Notes: generated by a model from the letters alone, not told the origin. Numbered from the stretch's first letter, positions 37,014-45,079 are shown. The stretch is DNA of 64,000 nt from an uncultured Gammaproteobacteria bacterium (GCA_947258715.1 CAMYJH010000010.1:154321-218320); one strand, 5' to 3'. A program made the numbers and translations.

Positions 37014-38145
37014 AAGTGCCGCGGACCACGGGGCCCGTCATCGAATCCACCACGTTACCGCACACGCGGCGTTGCGGCCTAGCCATGACCTTGAACGCCG
37101 CGTAGTCGTTGTCCCGTAGCGTGTTGCCGTAGGCGTCGTTCTCGATGCCATCACGGTCGGTGTCCCCCCCGAATCGGATTCCTGCGCCTCGGTTGCCCCA
37201 GATGAGGTTGAATCGGATCACGTTGTGGTTGCCGCGCAACGAGATTCCACCGGCACGCTCGTCACGCTGGCCGGTGCATGAGTTGTGCTCCACCAGGTTG
37301 TAGAGCGCGCCCTCCTTGATGTCTACACACTCGTTACCCCTCGTGTCGAAGTGGTTGTGGTGGACCCAGTTGCCGTTGGAGCGATCGGGTGCCGGGCTGG
37401 GATTGCGCCCGAGCTGCTCGGGTGCCGTGCCGATGTACAGGCCTTCCCCGTTCTTGCCTCCGCCATGGAGCTCGAAGTCCCGTACGCCACAACGGCGCAC
37501 GGTCGAGTACGCGAGCTCATTGTGGTGCGCGAAGTACTTCATGCGGATACACTCGCCTCCTGCGTTGCGAAGCAGGAGGTTGAGCAAGCGCACTCCGGTC
37601 ACGCCTCCCGCCTCGTCGCGGCCCATGACGTAGACGAGCTTGTCGCGGTACACGGCCCTACCGTTCGCGTGGGTCACCTCGCCGTCCACCTCGAGGTTCG
37701 ACAATACCAGATGGCTGTGATTGATCTCTATGACCCGGCTGCGGCCGGCGCCCTGGATGGTCGCGCCAGCAGTGCCCACCAGCCAGATAGGGCGCTGCGG
37801 CGTGCCGTCACGAACGGAACGAATATCCTCTTGATACTGGCCAGCCGCGATGCTGATGTGTTGTCCGGGTCTGGCCAGATCCAGTGCCCGCTGAATGGTT
37901 CGCAGAGGCTGCTGCCAATCATTGCCCGGGTTCGTATCGTCTCCCTCGGTGCTCACGTAGTAATCGAAGGGCGCGAGGTCGCCACCAGGCCGCTCGGGCA
38001 CGCCGCCGGCACACACAAGGGAAAGCCATCCCATCCCCATGACCAGTGCGCCCAGGGCATGGATCGAGGGGGGCGGAGTCGGGCGGGTCGTCACCAAGTC
38101 GGAGGCCTCGTTCCAGACAAAGACGCTGGAAGGGTACGAAATCAC
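36976..38145 (-). CDS. Exported right-handed beta-helix protein of the polymer locus
   Basis: A 389-residue protein. A hydrophobic segment (ALGALVMGMGWLSLVCAGG) marks a probable signal; a GTG at 38094 would put it nearer the N-terminus than the GTG at 38145. The mature part starts FDYYVSTEGDDTNPGNDWQQ, a DUF1565-like opening, then beta-helix rungs: LVYVMGRDEAGGVTGVRLLN, GGECIRMKYFAHHNELAYST, GNECVDIKEGALYNLVEHNS and GAGIRFGGDTDRDGIENDAY. The fold is that of polysaccharide lyases (PL6-like) and epimerases. In AlgL-less loci a lyase could clear stray polymer, but no catalytic residues can be assigned. It is the first gene of the beta-helix-alg8-alg44-algG operon. Confidence 0.78.
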   Translation of the reverse strand: MISYPSSVFVWNEASDLVTTRPTPPPSIHALGALVMGMGWLSLVCAGGVPERPGGDLAPFDYYVSTEGDDTNPGNDWQQPLRTIQRALDLARPGQHISIAAGQYQEDIRSVRDGTPQRPIWLVGTAGATIQGAGRSRVIEINHSHLVLSNLEVDGEVTHANGRAVYRDKLVYVMGRDEAGGVTGVRLLNLLLRNAGGECIRMKYFAHHNELAYSTVRRCGVRDFELHGGGKNGEGLYIGTAPEQLGRNPSPAPDRSNGNWVHHNHFDTRGNECVDIKEGALYNLVEHNSCTGQRDERAGGISLRGNHNVIRFNLIWGNRGAGIRFGGDTDRDGIENDAYGNTLRDNDYAAFKVMARPQRRVCGNVVDSMTGPVVRGTYAAELYPTRPCP

Positions 38146-38610
38146 GTGCGGCCGTGAAAGTATCGATCCTAAGTAGGGCTGCCCGGGCTACTCCTTAGCG
38201 GACTTCTCAAGCCAAAGAGCAAGGAGGCAGGAAGATGAATCCTGCGATCTGTGACAGTGAAAGCCAGCGCAGTTGGACAAACGCCGTATATCGAACTAGA
38301 GGTGAGCAAGAAGAGCTGCAAGGCGGTGTTCGGCGATGGGGAAGGCCAATGCGACGTACCCATCGACAACTTCGCAACAACATGCTTGTTGGCCTCGGTC
38401 GCTTTGAGATCTCTACCCGATCGGGTGGCTCACTCCGTATCCTGGGCCTTGATATTGGTGTCAGTCTTACGCTCCCGCGATAAAGCCCGTTTCAACGACG
38501 CCGAATTTCGGCTCGTTCAGTCTCTCACCTCTCGTGTTCCGAGGGTCTTCATAAAACACCCTGGCGCCGCAGGATCTTGCCGCTGGTGATCTTTCGGGTA
38601 TAGAAGCAAT
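38146..38610. other. Gene-poor junction with an acyl-CoA-ligase remnant
   Basis: A 465-bp stretch upstream of the polymer operon, which should hold its promoter near 38150-38230. An excellent Shine-Dalgarno (AAGGAGG at 38221-38227) precedes an ATG at 38235, but that frame has no recognisable content, nor does the overlapping frame from 38251. At 38556-38606 the minus strand reads TRKITSGKILRRQGVL and a stop, which looks like the C-terminal catalytic-lysine motif of an AMP-forming acyl-CoA ligase. The rest of that gene is missing because repeat R2 begins there. Confidence 0.45.
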
Positions 38611-38615
38611 ACCGG

Positions 38616-38817
38616 CCTTTTTCTCCATCGATATGGTTCGGGCCGATGCGGCCGACACCGTTCGCGGCGCCGATCGCGGCCCTTGGAGCCTGAATTTTGT
38701 TGCGACTGCGATGGTCCGCTCGGAGATTGGCGCTGTGAGGGGTGTTTTAATTGGCGAAAAGTGAGCCCGGTGCCGGTGGGCACGAGAGGGGCCGTGCCAA
38801 TACACCGCAGGGCACGG
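38616..38817 (+). repeat. Direct repeat R2, right edge of the alginate-like locus
   Basis: Second copy of the 202-bp repeat at 28178-28379, same orientation. To its left lies a ligase remnant on the minus strand, to its right a truncated YHS gene on the plus strand. Both flanking genes lack the end that faces the repeat, as expected if the repeat, or something carrying it, came in between them. Confidence 0.9.
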
Positions 38818-38937
38818 CGTCCGCGCGCGAGGACGGGGATGCCGTAAGCCTTAATCCCGAAGGTCCGGCAGTTCCTCTTGCGGGGGCGCCCGGGCTTGTG
38901 GCCCGAACGCCGCCACCTGTTGCCCGGGGTCGGCGCG

Positions 38938-39194
38938 ATGCAAATGGTTCGATATGTGTCTACGATGGCAACCCGGGTATCAGCCATTCTTGGAACGGCG
39001 CCGTTTCGTACTTTGCGAACCAGCGGAACCGATCTGCTTTCGTCTCCGCGCCCGAGAAATATGCGCCCGCCTACGGCGGATACTGCGCTTACGCGGTCGC
39101 CAATGGCTACACCGCGGCTACGGATCCCGAAGCCTGGTCCGTCGTCGACGGCAGGCTATTACTGAATTACAGTGAGGGGGTAAAAAAGCGCTGA
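38938..39194 (+). pseudogene. YHS-domain protein, 5'-truncated
   Basis: From GNPGISHSWNGAVSYFANQ on, the frame matches the YHS-domain family: RNRSAFVSAPEKYAPAYGG, YCAYAVANGYTAATDPEAW, VVDGRLLLNYSEGV and a normal stop at 39192-39194. The usual first 50 or so residues (signal peptide and the GYDPVAYF segment) are absent, and the open frame upstream is repeat-derived or non-homologous. No start codon with a Shine-Dalgarno is seen at the edge. Full-length members are exported and may bind metals; this copy is probably dead. Confidence 0.75.
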
Positions 39195-39268
39195 CAGAGG
39201 AATAGCAGCGGATATGTCGACCGCGGCGACGCCAACCGGTCCGGGGTTTTGACTAAGTAGTTGAGAGG

Positions 39269-39310
39269 AAAAAAATCCGCATGGGCAAGTGTGCAGTCTT
39301 ACCCATGCGG
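39269..39310 (-). terminator. Rho-independent terminator of the FHA gene
   Basis: CCGCATGGGCAAG (39277-39289) pairs with CTTACCCATGCGG (39298-39310) across an 8-nt loop. On the minus strand the stem is followed by a run of U from the A-tract at 39269-39275. It is 56 bases past the FHA stop. Confidence 0.85.
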
Positions 39311-39365
39311 TTGCCGAGCTACGCCAGCAGATAAGAACGGAGGAGACTCACGATGAGTTGGCCGT

Positions 39366-40397
39366 TCAGAAACTTTGTTTCGACACGTAGGTGCCGTGTG
39401 AAGAAAGATCGGTCAACAGCGCTTCTGTTTCCGACACTTGTTCAATAATCAGGTGCTTTCTTGAGACGCCGCTATAAAACGGCTGGATCACGATATCGCA
39501 ATCGGGATGGCGACCGACGAGATTCTTTCCGCGCCTGATAGGAAAGCTCGAACCGTGCTCATCTTTGAGGCAAAAATTCGCTCCGGCGACGAGCTTGAAG
39601 CTATGGGTCGAGAGCCGAATCGCCATCTCCGTTCTGCCCTTGAATTTCAGACACACGGTCTCGCCGCGCGGTAGCGCGCCAAAGCCATCATCCTCGCGAC
39701 GCGCTACTTTTAGCGAAGACTCGAACAGGTCTGTGTCGTGCGGAGCCTGCAAGTTGTCGACAGCCTTATTGACCTTTGTCTCCTGAGTTGATGAATCCAT
39801 TGACTCGGTGCCCCGGCGTTCGAAATAGAGGTCGCGAAGAATTTTTTGACGCGCTCGCAGATACTGGGTGTATTTAACCAGCGCGATTTTCTTGTAGACG
39901 TCGAATTCCGAACCGCAGCGATTCAGCGCGGTAATGATCTCCCGCCAGCCGTGGTCTTTAGAAAACAGCTTCAGATTCAGTCCCCGCAGCAGCGAGCCAA
40001 TGATTTCCGGTCTCTCTATGGACGTAGCAATGGCCTCTGCAAAACGCTGCTCCACGGTGCGAATCTTTGCCGCCATGCGCTCCAGGTCCTCCGCCGGCCA
40101 GTCGCCTAGACGCGCGGCGCGTTGCAGCGGAAATTCGGTGCGAGGTTTGAGGCTGAACTCAAAGGTCACCGGATCGCTGAATTTCACGATGCGGCGATCG
40201 ATTTCGAGCACCAGCGCGGGCTGACTGCTTCGACTCAGCATGGTTGTCATGCTCCGCGCCAGCCCGGCGAGGCCGTTTCCCAGCCGGGCATAACGGGATC
40301 GGACTCCCTTGAAGGCCACCGGTGGCTGCCCGCCCATGGGCGATCGCCCCGCATCCACTGCGATGGAAGGCGTGTGCTTGGTACGAACAAGAATCAT
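39366..40397 (-). CDS. FHA-domain protein
   Basis: A 343-residue cytoplasmic protein. The last 75 residues are a forkhead-associated domain that binds phosphothreonine: GRHPDCDIVIQPFYSGVSRKHL in outline with the conserved G-R, S-R-K-H, and then DLSSHGTYVSKQ. The first 230 residues are helical and charged (RMAAKIRTVEQRFAEAIATS, EFDVYKKIALVKYTQYLRAR) and I do not recognise them. An FHA partner would be a Thr kinase; the kinase-like gene at 23576 is a candidate in this window, which is inference only. The start is ATG 40397, with its own terminator at 39269-39310. Confidence 0.85.
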   Translation of the reverse strand: MILVRTKHTPSIAVDAGRSPMGGQPPVAFKGVRSRYARLGNGLAGLARSMTTMLSRSSQPALVLEIDRRIVKFSDPVTFEFSLKPRTEFPLQRAARLGDWPAEDLERMAAKIRTVEQRFAEAIATSIERPEIIGSLLRGLNLKLFSKDHGWREIITALNRCGSEFDVYKKIALVKYTQYLRARQKILRDLYFERRGTESMDSSTQETKVNKAVDNLQAPHDTDLFESSLKVARREDDGFGALPRGETVCLKFKGRTEMAIRLSTHSFKLVAGANFCLKDEHGSSFPIRRGKNLVGRHPDCDIVIQPFYSGVSRKHLIIEQVSETEALLTDLSSHGTYVSKQSF

Positions 40398-40591
40398 ATT
40401 TTTTTCACAAAATCAGTAGGTTAACTACCGTTCGTCGTAACTTACATTAAAGAATAGACCTAAAGATCGACCAATTCAAACCTGATTTAGCAAGAATTTT
40501 GATTGCCCTGCTTGCGATCAACTCTCCCTGCAGGCTAACGTCAGCCATCAGCCTCGGCAGAACCGCATCCATACATTTAGGAGTTTTTCCC
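40398..40591. promoter_or_regulatory. Divergent promoter region FHA / aldehyde dehydrogenase
   Basis: A 194-bp AT-richer spacer between outward-facing genes. AGGAG at 40580-40584 is the Shine-Dalgarno that fixes the dehydrogenase start at ATG 40592. Confidence 0.5.
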
Positions 40592-42094
40592 ATGTCCTCC
40601 GCAGTCGTTTCTATTCATGACTGGAAAGGGCGCGCAGAAGCCCTCGACATTCGTCACCAGGCATTCATCGATGGTCGTTACGTTGATGCCGTCTCGGGCA
40701 AGACATTCGACGACGTGAGTCCGGTGGACGGTCGCGTTTTGGCCAAGGTGGCGGCATGTGACGCCGAGGACGTCGATCGTGCTGTTGCCGCCGCGCGTCG
40801 CTCGTTCGAATCCGGAAGCTGGAGCCGGATGGGGCCTGCGAAACGTAAACGCATCCTGCAACGATTCGCTGAGCGCATCCGCGACCACGCTGACGAACTG
40901 GCGCTGCTGGAGACACTCGACATGGGTAAGCCCATTCGCGACGCCGCCAGCATCGACATTCCGGCAGTGGTGGATTGCATCGCCTGGTACGCGGAAGCCA
41001 TCGATAAGGTCTACGACGAAGTAGCGCCCACTTCGCAGTCAGCGCTGGCGCTCATTTGCCGCGAGCCACTCGGGGTGGTCGGCGCGGTGGTGCCGTGGAA
41101 TTTTCCTCTGCTGATGGCGGCTTGGAAAATCGGGCCGGCGCTGGCTACCGGCAACAGCATGGTGCTGAAGCCTGCGGAGCAGTCGCCACTGACGGCGATT
41201 CGCGTGGCGGAGCTGGCGTTGGAAGCGGATATTCCAGAAGGCGTGCTCAACGTTGTCCCGGGCTTGGGAGAAACTGCCGGACGGGCGCTCGGTCTTCATA
41301 TGGACGTGGACGGCATCGCTTTTACCGGCTCCGCCGAGGTGGGCAAGTATTTCCTCGAGTACTCGGGGCAGTCGAACATGAAGCAGGTAAACCTCGAGTG
41401 TGGCGGAAAGACGCCCAACATCATCATGGCCGACGCGCCGGATCTGGCGGTCGCGTCAAAGGCGGCGGCCTTCGGTATATTTTTTAACCAGGGCGAAGTG
41501 TGTAATGCGGGCTCGAGGCTGGTGGTGCACAACTCGGTCAAGGACGCAGTGCTGGAAAAAATCATGGAAATCGGCCACAGCATGCAGCCGGGCGATCCGC
41601 TGGATCCGGATACCCTCATGGGCGCGATGGTGGACGAATCACAAACCAAGCGCGTCCTCGGGTACATCGAGGAAGGTAAGGGATGCGGCGCAGAGCTTAA
41701 GATGGGCGGTAAACGCGTACGCGAAGAGAGTGGCGGCTGCTATATCGAGCCGACTATCTTCGACAAGGTGGACAACGAGATGAAGATCGCCCGCGAAGAA
41801 ATCTTCGGGCCGGTTCTATCGGTGCTCACCTTCGACGATATCGACGAAGCCGTGCGCATTGGGAACGATTCCATGTACGGACTTGCCGCCGCGATCTGGA
41901 CACGGGACCTCAACGTGGCCCATCGCACCGCGCGGGCGCTGCGCGCCGGCTCGGTATGGGTCAACTGCTTCGACGGCGGTGATATGACCACCCCGTTCGG
42001 TGGCTACAAGCAGTCCGGGTTCGGGCGCGACAAGTCGCTTCACGCCATGGACAAATATACCCAGCTCAAGACTACCTGGATTCAGCTGGACTGA
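40592..42094 (+). CDS. NAD(P)+-dependent aldehyde dehydrogenase (PuuC-like)
   Basis: A 500-residue aldehyde dehydrogenase. PWNFPLLMAAWKIGPALATG binds the cofactor, FTGSAEVGKYF the nicotinamide ribose, LECGGKTPNI carries the general base glutamate and FFNQGEVCNAGSRL the catalytic cysteine. EEIFGPVLSVL and FGGYKQSGFGRDKS close the family pattern. The sequence is closest in layout to gamma-glutamyl-gamma-aminobutyraldehyde dehydrogenase (PuuC) and related enzymes of amine breakdown, but no other putrescine gene is present. It oxidises an aldehyde to the acid in the cytoplasm. Confidence 0.93.
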   Translation: MSSAVVSIHDWKGRAEALDIRHQAFIDGRYVDAVSGKTFDDVSPVDGRVLAKVAACDAEDVDRAVAAARRSFESGSWSRMGPAKRKRILQRFAERIRDHADELALLETLDMGKPIRDAASIDIPAVVDCIAWYAEAIDKVYDEVAPTSQSALALICREPLGVVGAVVPWNFPLLMAAWKIGPALATGNSMVLKPAEQSPLTAIRVAELALEADIPEGVLNVVPGLGETAGRALGLHMDVDGIAFTGSAEVGKYFLEYSGQSNMKQVNLECGGKTPNIIMADAPDLAVASKAAAFGIFFNQGEVCNAGSRLVVHNSVKDAVLEKIMEIGHSMQPGDPLDPDTLMGAMVDESQTKRVLGYIEEGKGCGAELKMGGKRVREESGGCYIEPTIFDKVDNEMKIAREEIFGPVLSVLTFDDIDEAVRIGNDSMYGLAAAIWTRDLNVAHRTARALRAGSVWVNCFDGGDMTTPFGGYKQSGFGRDKSLHAMDKYTQLKTTWIQLD

Positions 42095-42119
42095 GCGGAA
42101 AAGGTAATGCCGGGCACTA

Positions 42120-42290
42120 ACTATGAATTTAGGGAAATTCTGAATAATTCCATCCCTGGAATTTTCAGAGTCGGCAAGTGAAAACGCGGTTTCCACTTGC
42201 CTCACGAATCCAATGACTTACAGTCATCGGATTCGGCGCGCATCCCTGCTTAGCTAAGGAAGGTCTGATAAATCAGGCCTTCCTTAGAAA
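42120..42290. repeat. Cluster of inverted repeats between convergent genes
   Basis: Three clear hairpins follow each other: 42173-42180 with 42194-42201 (GGCAAGTG/CACTTGCC), 42205-42211 with 42229-42235 (CGAATCC/GGATTCG, with more pairing inside), and 42254-42287 (CTAAGGAAGG...CCTTCCTTAG around TCTGATAAATCAG). A weaker dyad lies at 42132-42166. They sit between the dehydrogenase and aminotransferase stops. They may act as a two-way terminator but lack good T runs; a small repeat family is also possible. Confidence 0.6.
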
Positions 42291-42315
42291 ACAGTCCCGG
42301 CAACTGCTTGACGCT

Positions 42316-43449
42316 TCACATCAGCGCTTCGAGAGCCGCGAACAAGCGATCTACGTCTTCGTCCGTGTTGTAAACATGCGGCGTGACGCGGACCGCATCG
42401 CCGCGCGCGCTGACGAATACCTTGCGCTTGGCGAGAGACTCTGGCAGTCCGCTCGGAATGCCTGCGGGAAAGCGGAGCCCCAGGAGGTGTCCGGCGCGCC
42501 GCTTCTCATCCAGGCACCTCAGGCCTAGAGCGGAGGCCCGGTTAGCGATCTCCCGATTGCGCGAGGCTAGGGTTTCCGCGATGCGAGGGATCCCCCACTT
42601 TAGGATTTGCTCCACCGCCGCGATCCCCATGGGCAGAAGGTGAAAGTTCGCGCGCTCACCCATGTCGAAGCGTCTCGCTCCGGGCTGGTAGTCATCGCGG
42701 TACGCCACCAGGCCGGAAAAGTCCTCGCTTCCCGCGCGCGCGATCCAGTTGTATTCCAGCGGCTCGCCCCGCTGATGATTGGCGGCGGCATAGAGAAAGC
42801 CCAGGGAGTAGGGACCAAGCAGCCACTTATAGCACGCGGAAATGACAAAATCGGGTCTTAGTCCGGTGACGTCGAAGGGCATTGCGCCAAGAGACTGGGT
42901 CAGGTCGAGCACCAGCGCTGCGCCGTAATTGCGGCAGGCGCTGGAAATGCGCTCAAGGTCCAGCAGCCCGCCATCCGTCCAGCGGCACTGGGGAAGCGCC
43001 GCCACCGCGACGCGCTCGTCCAGCGCCTGCAGAATCGCGTCGGTCCAGTCGCCATCCGCCGGTTGCCGGACCGTGAGCAGATCTGACCCTGCCGCGAGGC
43101 AGGCTTCTTTCCAGGCATACACGTTGGAAGGAAACTGCTCGTCCAGCACGAGCACCCGTTGCCCCGCGTGAAGCGGAAGATTTCGCGCCGCGACGGCGGC
43201 GCCGTAGCTCGCCGAGGGAATAATCGCGATGTCGTCTGCATTAGCGTTGACGAGAGCCGCGAACAGCGAGCGTATTCGTTCGGACTCGGTGAAAAAGTCC
43301 CTCGACGTAATCAGCCAGGGTCGGCGTTTGCGCTGAATACCCCGTTCGCCTGCGTCGCACACCGGACGCATAAGCGGCGCCATATAAGCGCAGTTCAGCC
43401 AAGCGACGTCGTCTGGTATGTCAAACAGATGGCGTTGGCTGGGAAGCAT
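42316..43449 (-). CDS. Class V aminotransferase-fold PLP enzyme
   Basis: A 377-residue PLP enzyme of the cysteine desulfurase/kynureninase/isopenicillin epimerase branch. WLNCAYMAPLMRPV opens it, ALVLDLTQSLGAMPFDV has the PLP-contact aspartate, and ISACYKWLLGPYSLGFLY carries the Schiff-base lysine near residue 206. The lack of a cysteine-bearing loop near the end argues against a cysteine desulfurase. Substrate unknown. ATG 43449 is the only good start. It converges on the aldehyde dehydrogenase across the hairpin cluster. Confidence 0.87.
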   Translation of the reverse strand: MLPSQRHLFDIPDDVAWLNCAYMAPLMRPVCDAGERGIQRKRRPWLITSRDFFTESERIRSLFAALVNANADDIAIIPSASYGAAVAARNLPLHAGQRVLVLDEQFPSNVYAWKEACLAAGSDLLTVRQPADGDWTDAILQALDERVAVAALPQCRWTDGGLLDLERISSACRNYGAALVLDLTQSLGAMPFDVTGLRPDFVISACYKWLLGPYSLGFLYAAANHQRGEPLEYNWIARAGSEDFSGLVAYRDDYQPGARRFDMGERANFHLLPMGIAAVEQILKWGIPRIAETLASRNREIANRASALGLRCLDEKRRAGHLLGLRFPAGIPSGLPESLAKRKVFVSARGDAVRVTPHVYNTDEDVDRLFAALEALM

Positions 43450-43540
43450 GTGTGGACGTCGGGTGCTCGGTAAATACGTGGGATGTAGTATGTGGTATGT
43501 GGGGACAGAATAAACGTCTCCCAGATTGAACGAAGTCCGC

Positions 43541-43566
43541 TGTAGGAGCGAGCTTGCTCGCGATTC
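43541..43566. repeat. REP-like palindrome
   Basis: TGTAGGAGCGAGCTTGCTCG and the following CGATTC form the GAGCGAGC/GCTCGC palindrome of the well-known Pseudomonas REP family. A single copy is present in this window, between the aminotransferase and tag. A GTGGGGACAGAATAAACGTC stretch just before it may also be repeat-derived. Confidence 0.6.
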
Positions 43567-43632
43567 CTTTGATCAGTCAGTTCGGTAATCTTTAATCAAA
43601 TCAATTTCGCAGATGACACGTTAAAGGATTGA

Positions 43633-44238
43633 ATGCCGTCAAAAAAAGTTTGCCACCGCTGCCACTGGGTCAACGAAGATCCACTTTACCTGGCCTATCA
43701 CGACGAAGAGTGGGGCGTGCCGCTAAAGGACGAGCGCGCGCTCTTCGAGCTGCTTCTGCTGGAGGGCGCGCAGGCGGGACTGAGCTGGTACACGGTGCTG
43801 AAGAAAAGGGAAAACTACCGGCGCGCGTTTGACGACTTCGACCCGGAATGCATCGCCCGCTACAACGCACGAAAGCAAAAAGCGCTGATGAGCGACGCGG
43901 GGATTATCAGGAACCGCCTCAAGATCGAGGCGGCGACGACCAACGCCCGCGCTTTTCTTGCGATCCGGGACGACGGTGAATCATTTGCCGACTTTCTGTG
44001 GAAGCATGTCGGCGGCGCGCCGAAGCGGAACCGATGGCGCCGGTCCGAAGACGTTCCCGTGTCTACGCCCGAGTCCGACGCAATGAGCAGAGATCTTAAG
44101 CGCCGCGGCTTCAAGTTTGTCGGCACCACCATCTGCTACGCCTTCATGCAGGCCTCCGGGATGGTCAACGATCATTTGACGGTTTGCTTCCGCCACAAGG
44201 AGGTTACCCCGATGGGCCGCGCGCTCAGTCGCGGCTAA
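43633..44238 (+). CDS. tag: DNA-3-methyladenine glycosylase I
   Basis: A 201-residue base-excision repair enzyme. The zinc-binding CHRCHWVNEDPLYLAYHDEEWG in outline (C-x2-H near the start) and the later histidine/cysteine pair in DHLTVCFRH are both kept, as is LFELLLLEGAQAGLSWYTVL, the HhH-like core. SMDLKRRGFKFVGTTICYAFMQA-like text (DLKRRGFKFVGTTICYAFMQ) and GMVNDH complete it. It removes 3-methyladenine from alkylated DNA. An AlkA-like glycosylase is at 47432. ATG 43633 follows AAAGGAT. Confidence 0.93.
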   Translation: MPSKKVCHRCHWVNEDPLYLAYHDEEWGVPLKDERALFELLLLEGAQAGLSWYTVLKKRENYRRAFDDFDPECIARYNARKQKALMSDAGIIRNRLKIEAATTNARAFLAIRDDGESFADFLWKHVGGAPKRNRWRRSEDVPVSTPESDAMSRDLKRRGFKFVGTTICYAFMQASGMVNDHLTVCFRHKEVTPMGRALSRG

Positions 44239-44390
44239 ATTTAATCACGGCGCGGCGGCAGCTGCCGTTGTTTCACGGTTTTAGTAAACGACTGATTCTC
44301 CTCTTGATGATTGCTCAAGACACGCTACATTTTGTACATATCGAGGGCGCAAAAATAGGAACCTTTGCTGTCGAAAGGCCTATAAGTTTA

Positions 44391-44413
44391 AACGTCGCCT
44401 CTCAGGCGACGTT
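44391..44413 (+). promoter_or_regulatory. Perfect hairpin in the leader of the outer-membrane gene
   Basis: AACGTCGCCT, loop CTC, AGGCGACGTT: ten perfect pairs ending 32 bases before the ATG at 44446. There is no T run, so it is more likely a leader structure protecting or regulating the mRNA than a terminator. Confidence 0.5.
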
Positions 44414-44445
44414 ACGCGTTGTGTTCGTTTTACAAGGGGATAGAC

Positions 44446-45033
44446 ATGTCCATTGGAACAAGAAAGCTGTTGCCGGTTGCGGGAATCGTGGTGTCAGCAC
44501 TTCTCGCACTGACCACCGGACCCGCCACGGCGCAAGGCATGGGTCTGGGCCCTGAGGCCGGATTCTATGCCGGCGCTGGCGGTGGCTTCACAACCGTGGA
44601 TCTTTGCGACGACCTTAGGGCCGTTGGTGCCACCAATTGTGACGACGAAGATGTCGGCTTTAAGATCTTCGGTGGGTTCAAATTCAATCAGTATGTTGCC
44701 GCCGAAGTTGGTTACGCGGATCTCGGAGAGGTTACCGCATCAGCACTTGGCATTAGCGCGACGGCAGAGGTGGATGGATTCCAGGTTGCCGCAGTCGGAA
44801 GCTACCCGATTGAGCAATTCTCGTTGTTGGGCAAAGTAGGCATTTACGCATGGGATGGCGAAATCTCAACAACCGTAGGTAATTTTGACGACGACGGCAC
44901 CGATATCATGTTCGGTCTGGGGGGTGCATTTCGATTCACGCCCGAGATTTCAGTGCGTGGAGAGTGGGAGCGCTTCGATATCGACGGTGATGATATCGAC
45001 TTCTTTTCCGCAAGTTTTATCTATAACTTCTAA
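44446..45033 (+). CDS. Outer-membrane beta-barrel protein (OmpA-like transmembrane fold)
   Basis: A 195-residue protein with a Sec signal (LLPVAGIVVSALLALTTGPATAQ) and an eight-stranded barrel pattern: GFYAGAGGGFTTVDL, VGFKIFGGFKFNQYVAAEVG, FQVAAVGSYPIEQFSLLGKV, MFGLGGAFRFTPEISVRGEW and the terminal FSASFIYNF, with the final Phe needed for BAM insertion. There is no OmpA peptidoglycan domain. Two acidic loops (LCDDLRAVGATNCDDEDVG, with a likely disulfide, and VGNFDDDGTD) may bind cations. The start ATG 44446 follows AAGGGG. A leader hairpin precedes it and a strong terminator follows. Confidence 0.88.
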   Translation: MSIGTRKLLPVAGIVVSALLALTTGPATAQGMGLGPEAGFYAGAGGGFTTVDLCDDLRAVGATNCDDEDVGFKIFGGFKFNQYVAAEVGYADLGEVTASALGISATAEVDGFQVAAVGSYPIEQFSLLGKVGIYAWDGEISTTVGNFDDDGTDIMFGLGGAFRFTPEISVRGEWERFDIDGDDIDFFSASFIYNF

Positions 45034-45051
45034 CTGAATCAGTTTGCTCAC

Positions 45052-45079
45052 AGAGCCGCCGATCGGCGGCTCTTTTTTT
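45052..45079 (+). terminator. Rho-independent terminator of the outer-membrane gene
   Basis: AGAGCCGCC, loop GATC, GGCGGCTCT, then a T run (45073-45079). It lies 19 bases after the stop codon; a textbook intrinsic terminator. Confidence 0.95.

Noticed and set aside
38235..38483. A frame with a near-perfect Shine-Dalgarno (AAGGAGG) just upstream of the polymer operon.
   Set aside because: Its translation is arginine-rich and unlike any protein; the overlapping frame at 38251 is no better. It is noted within the junction entry only.
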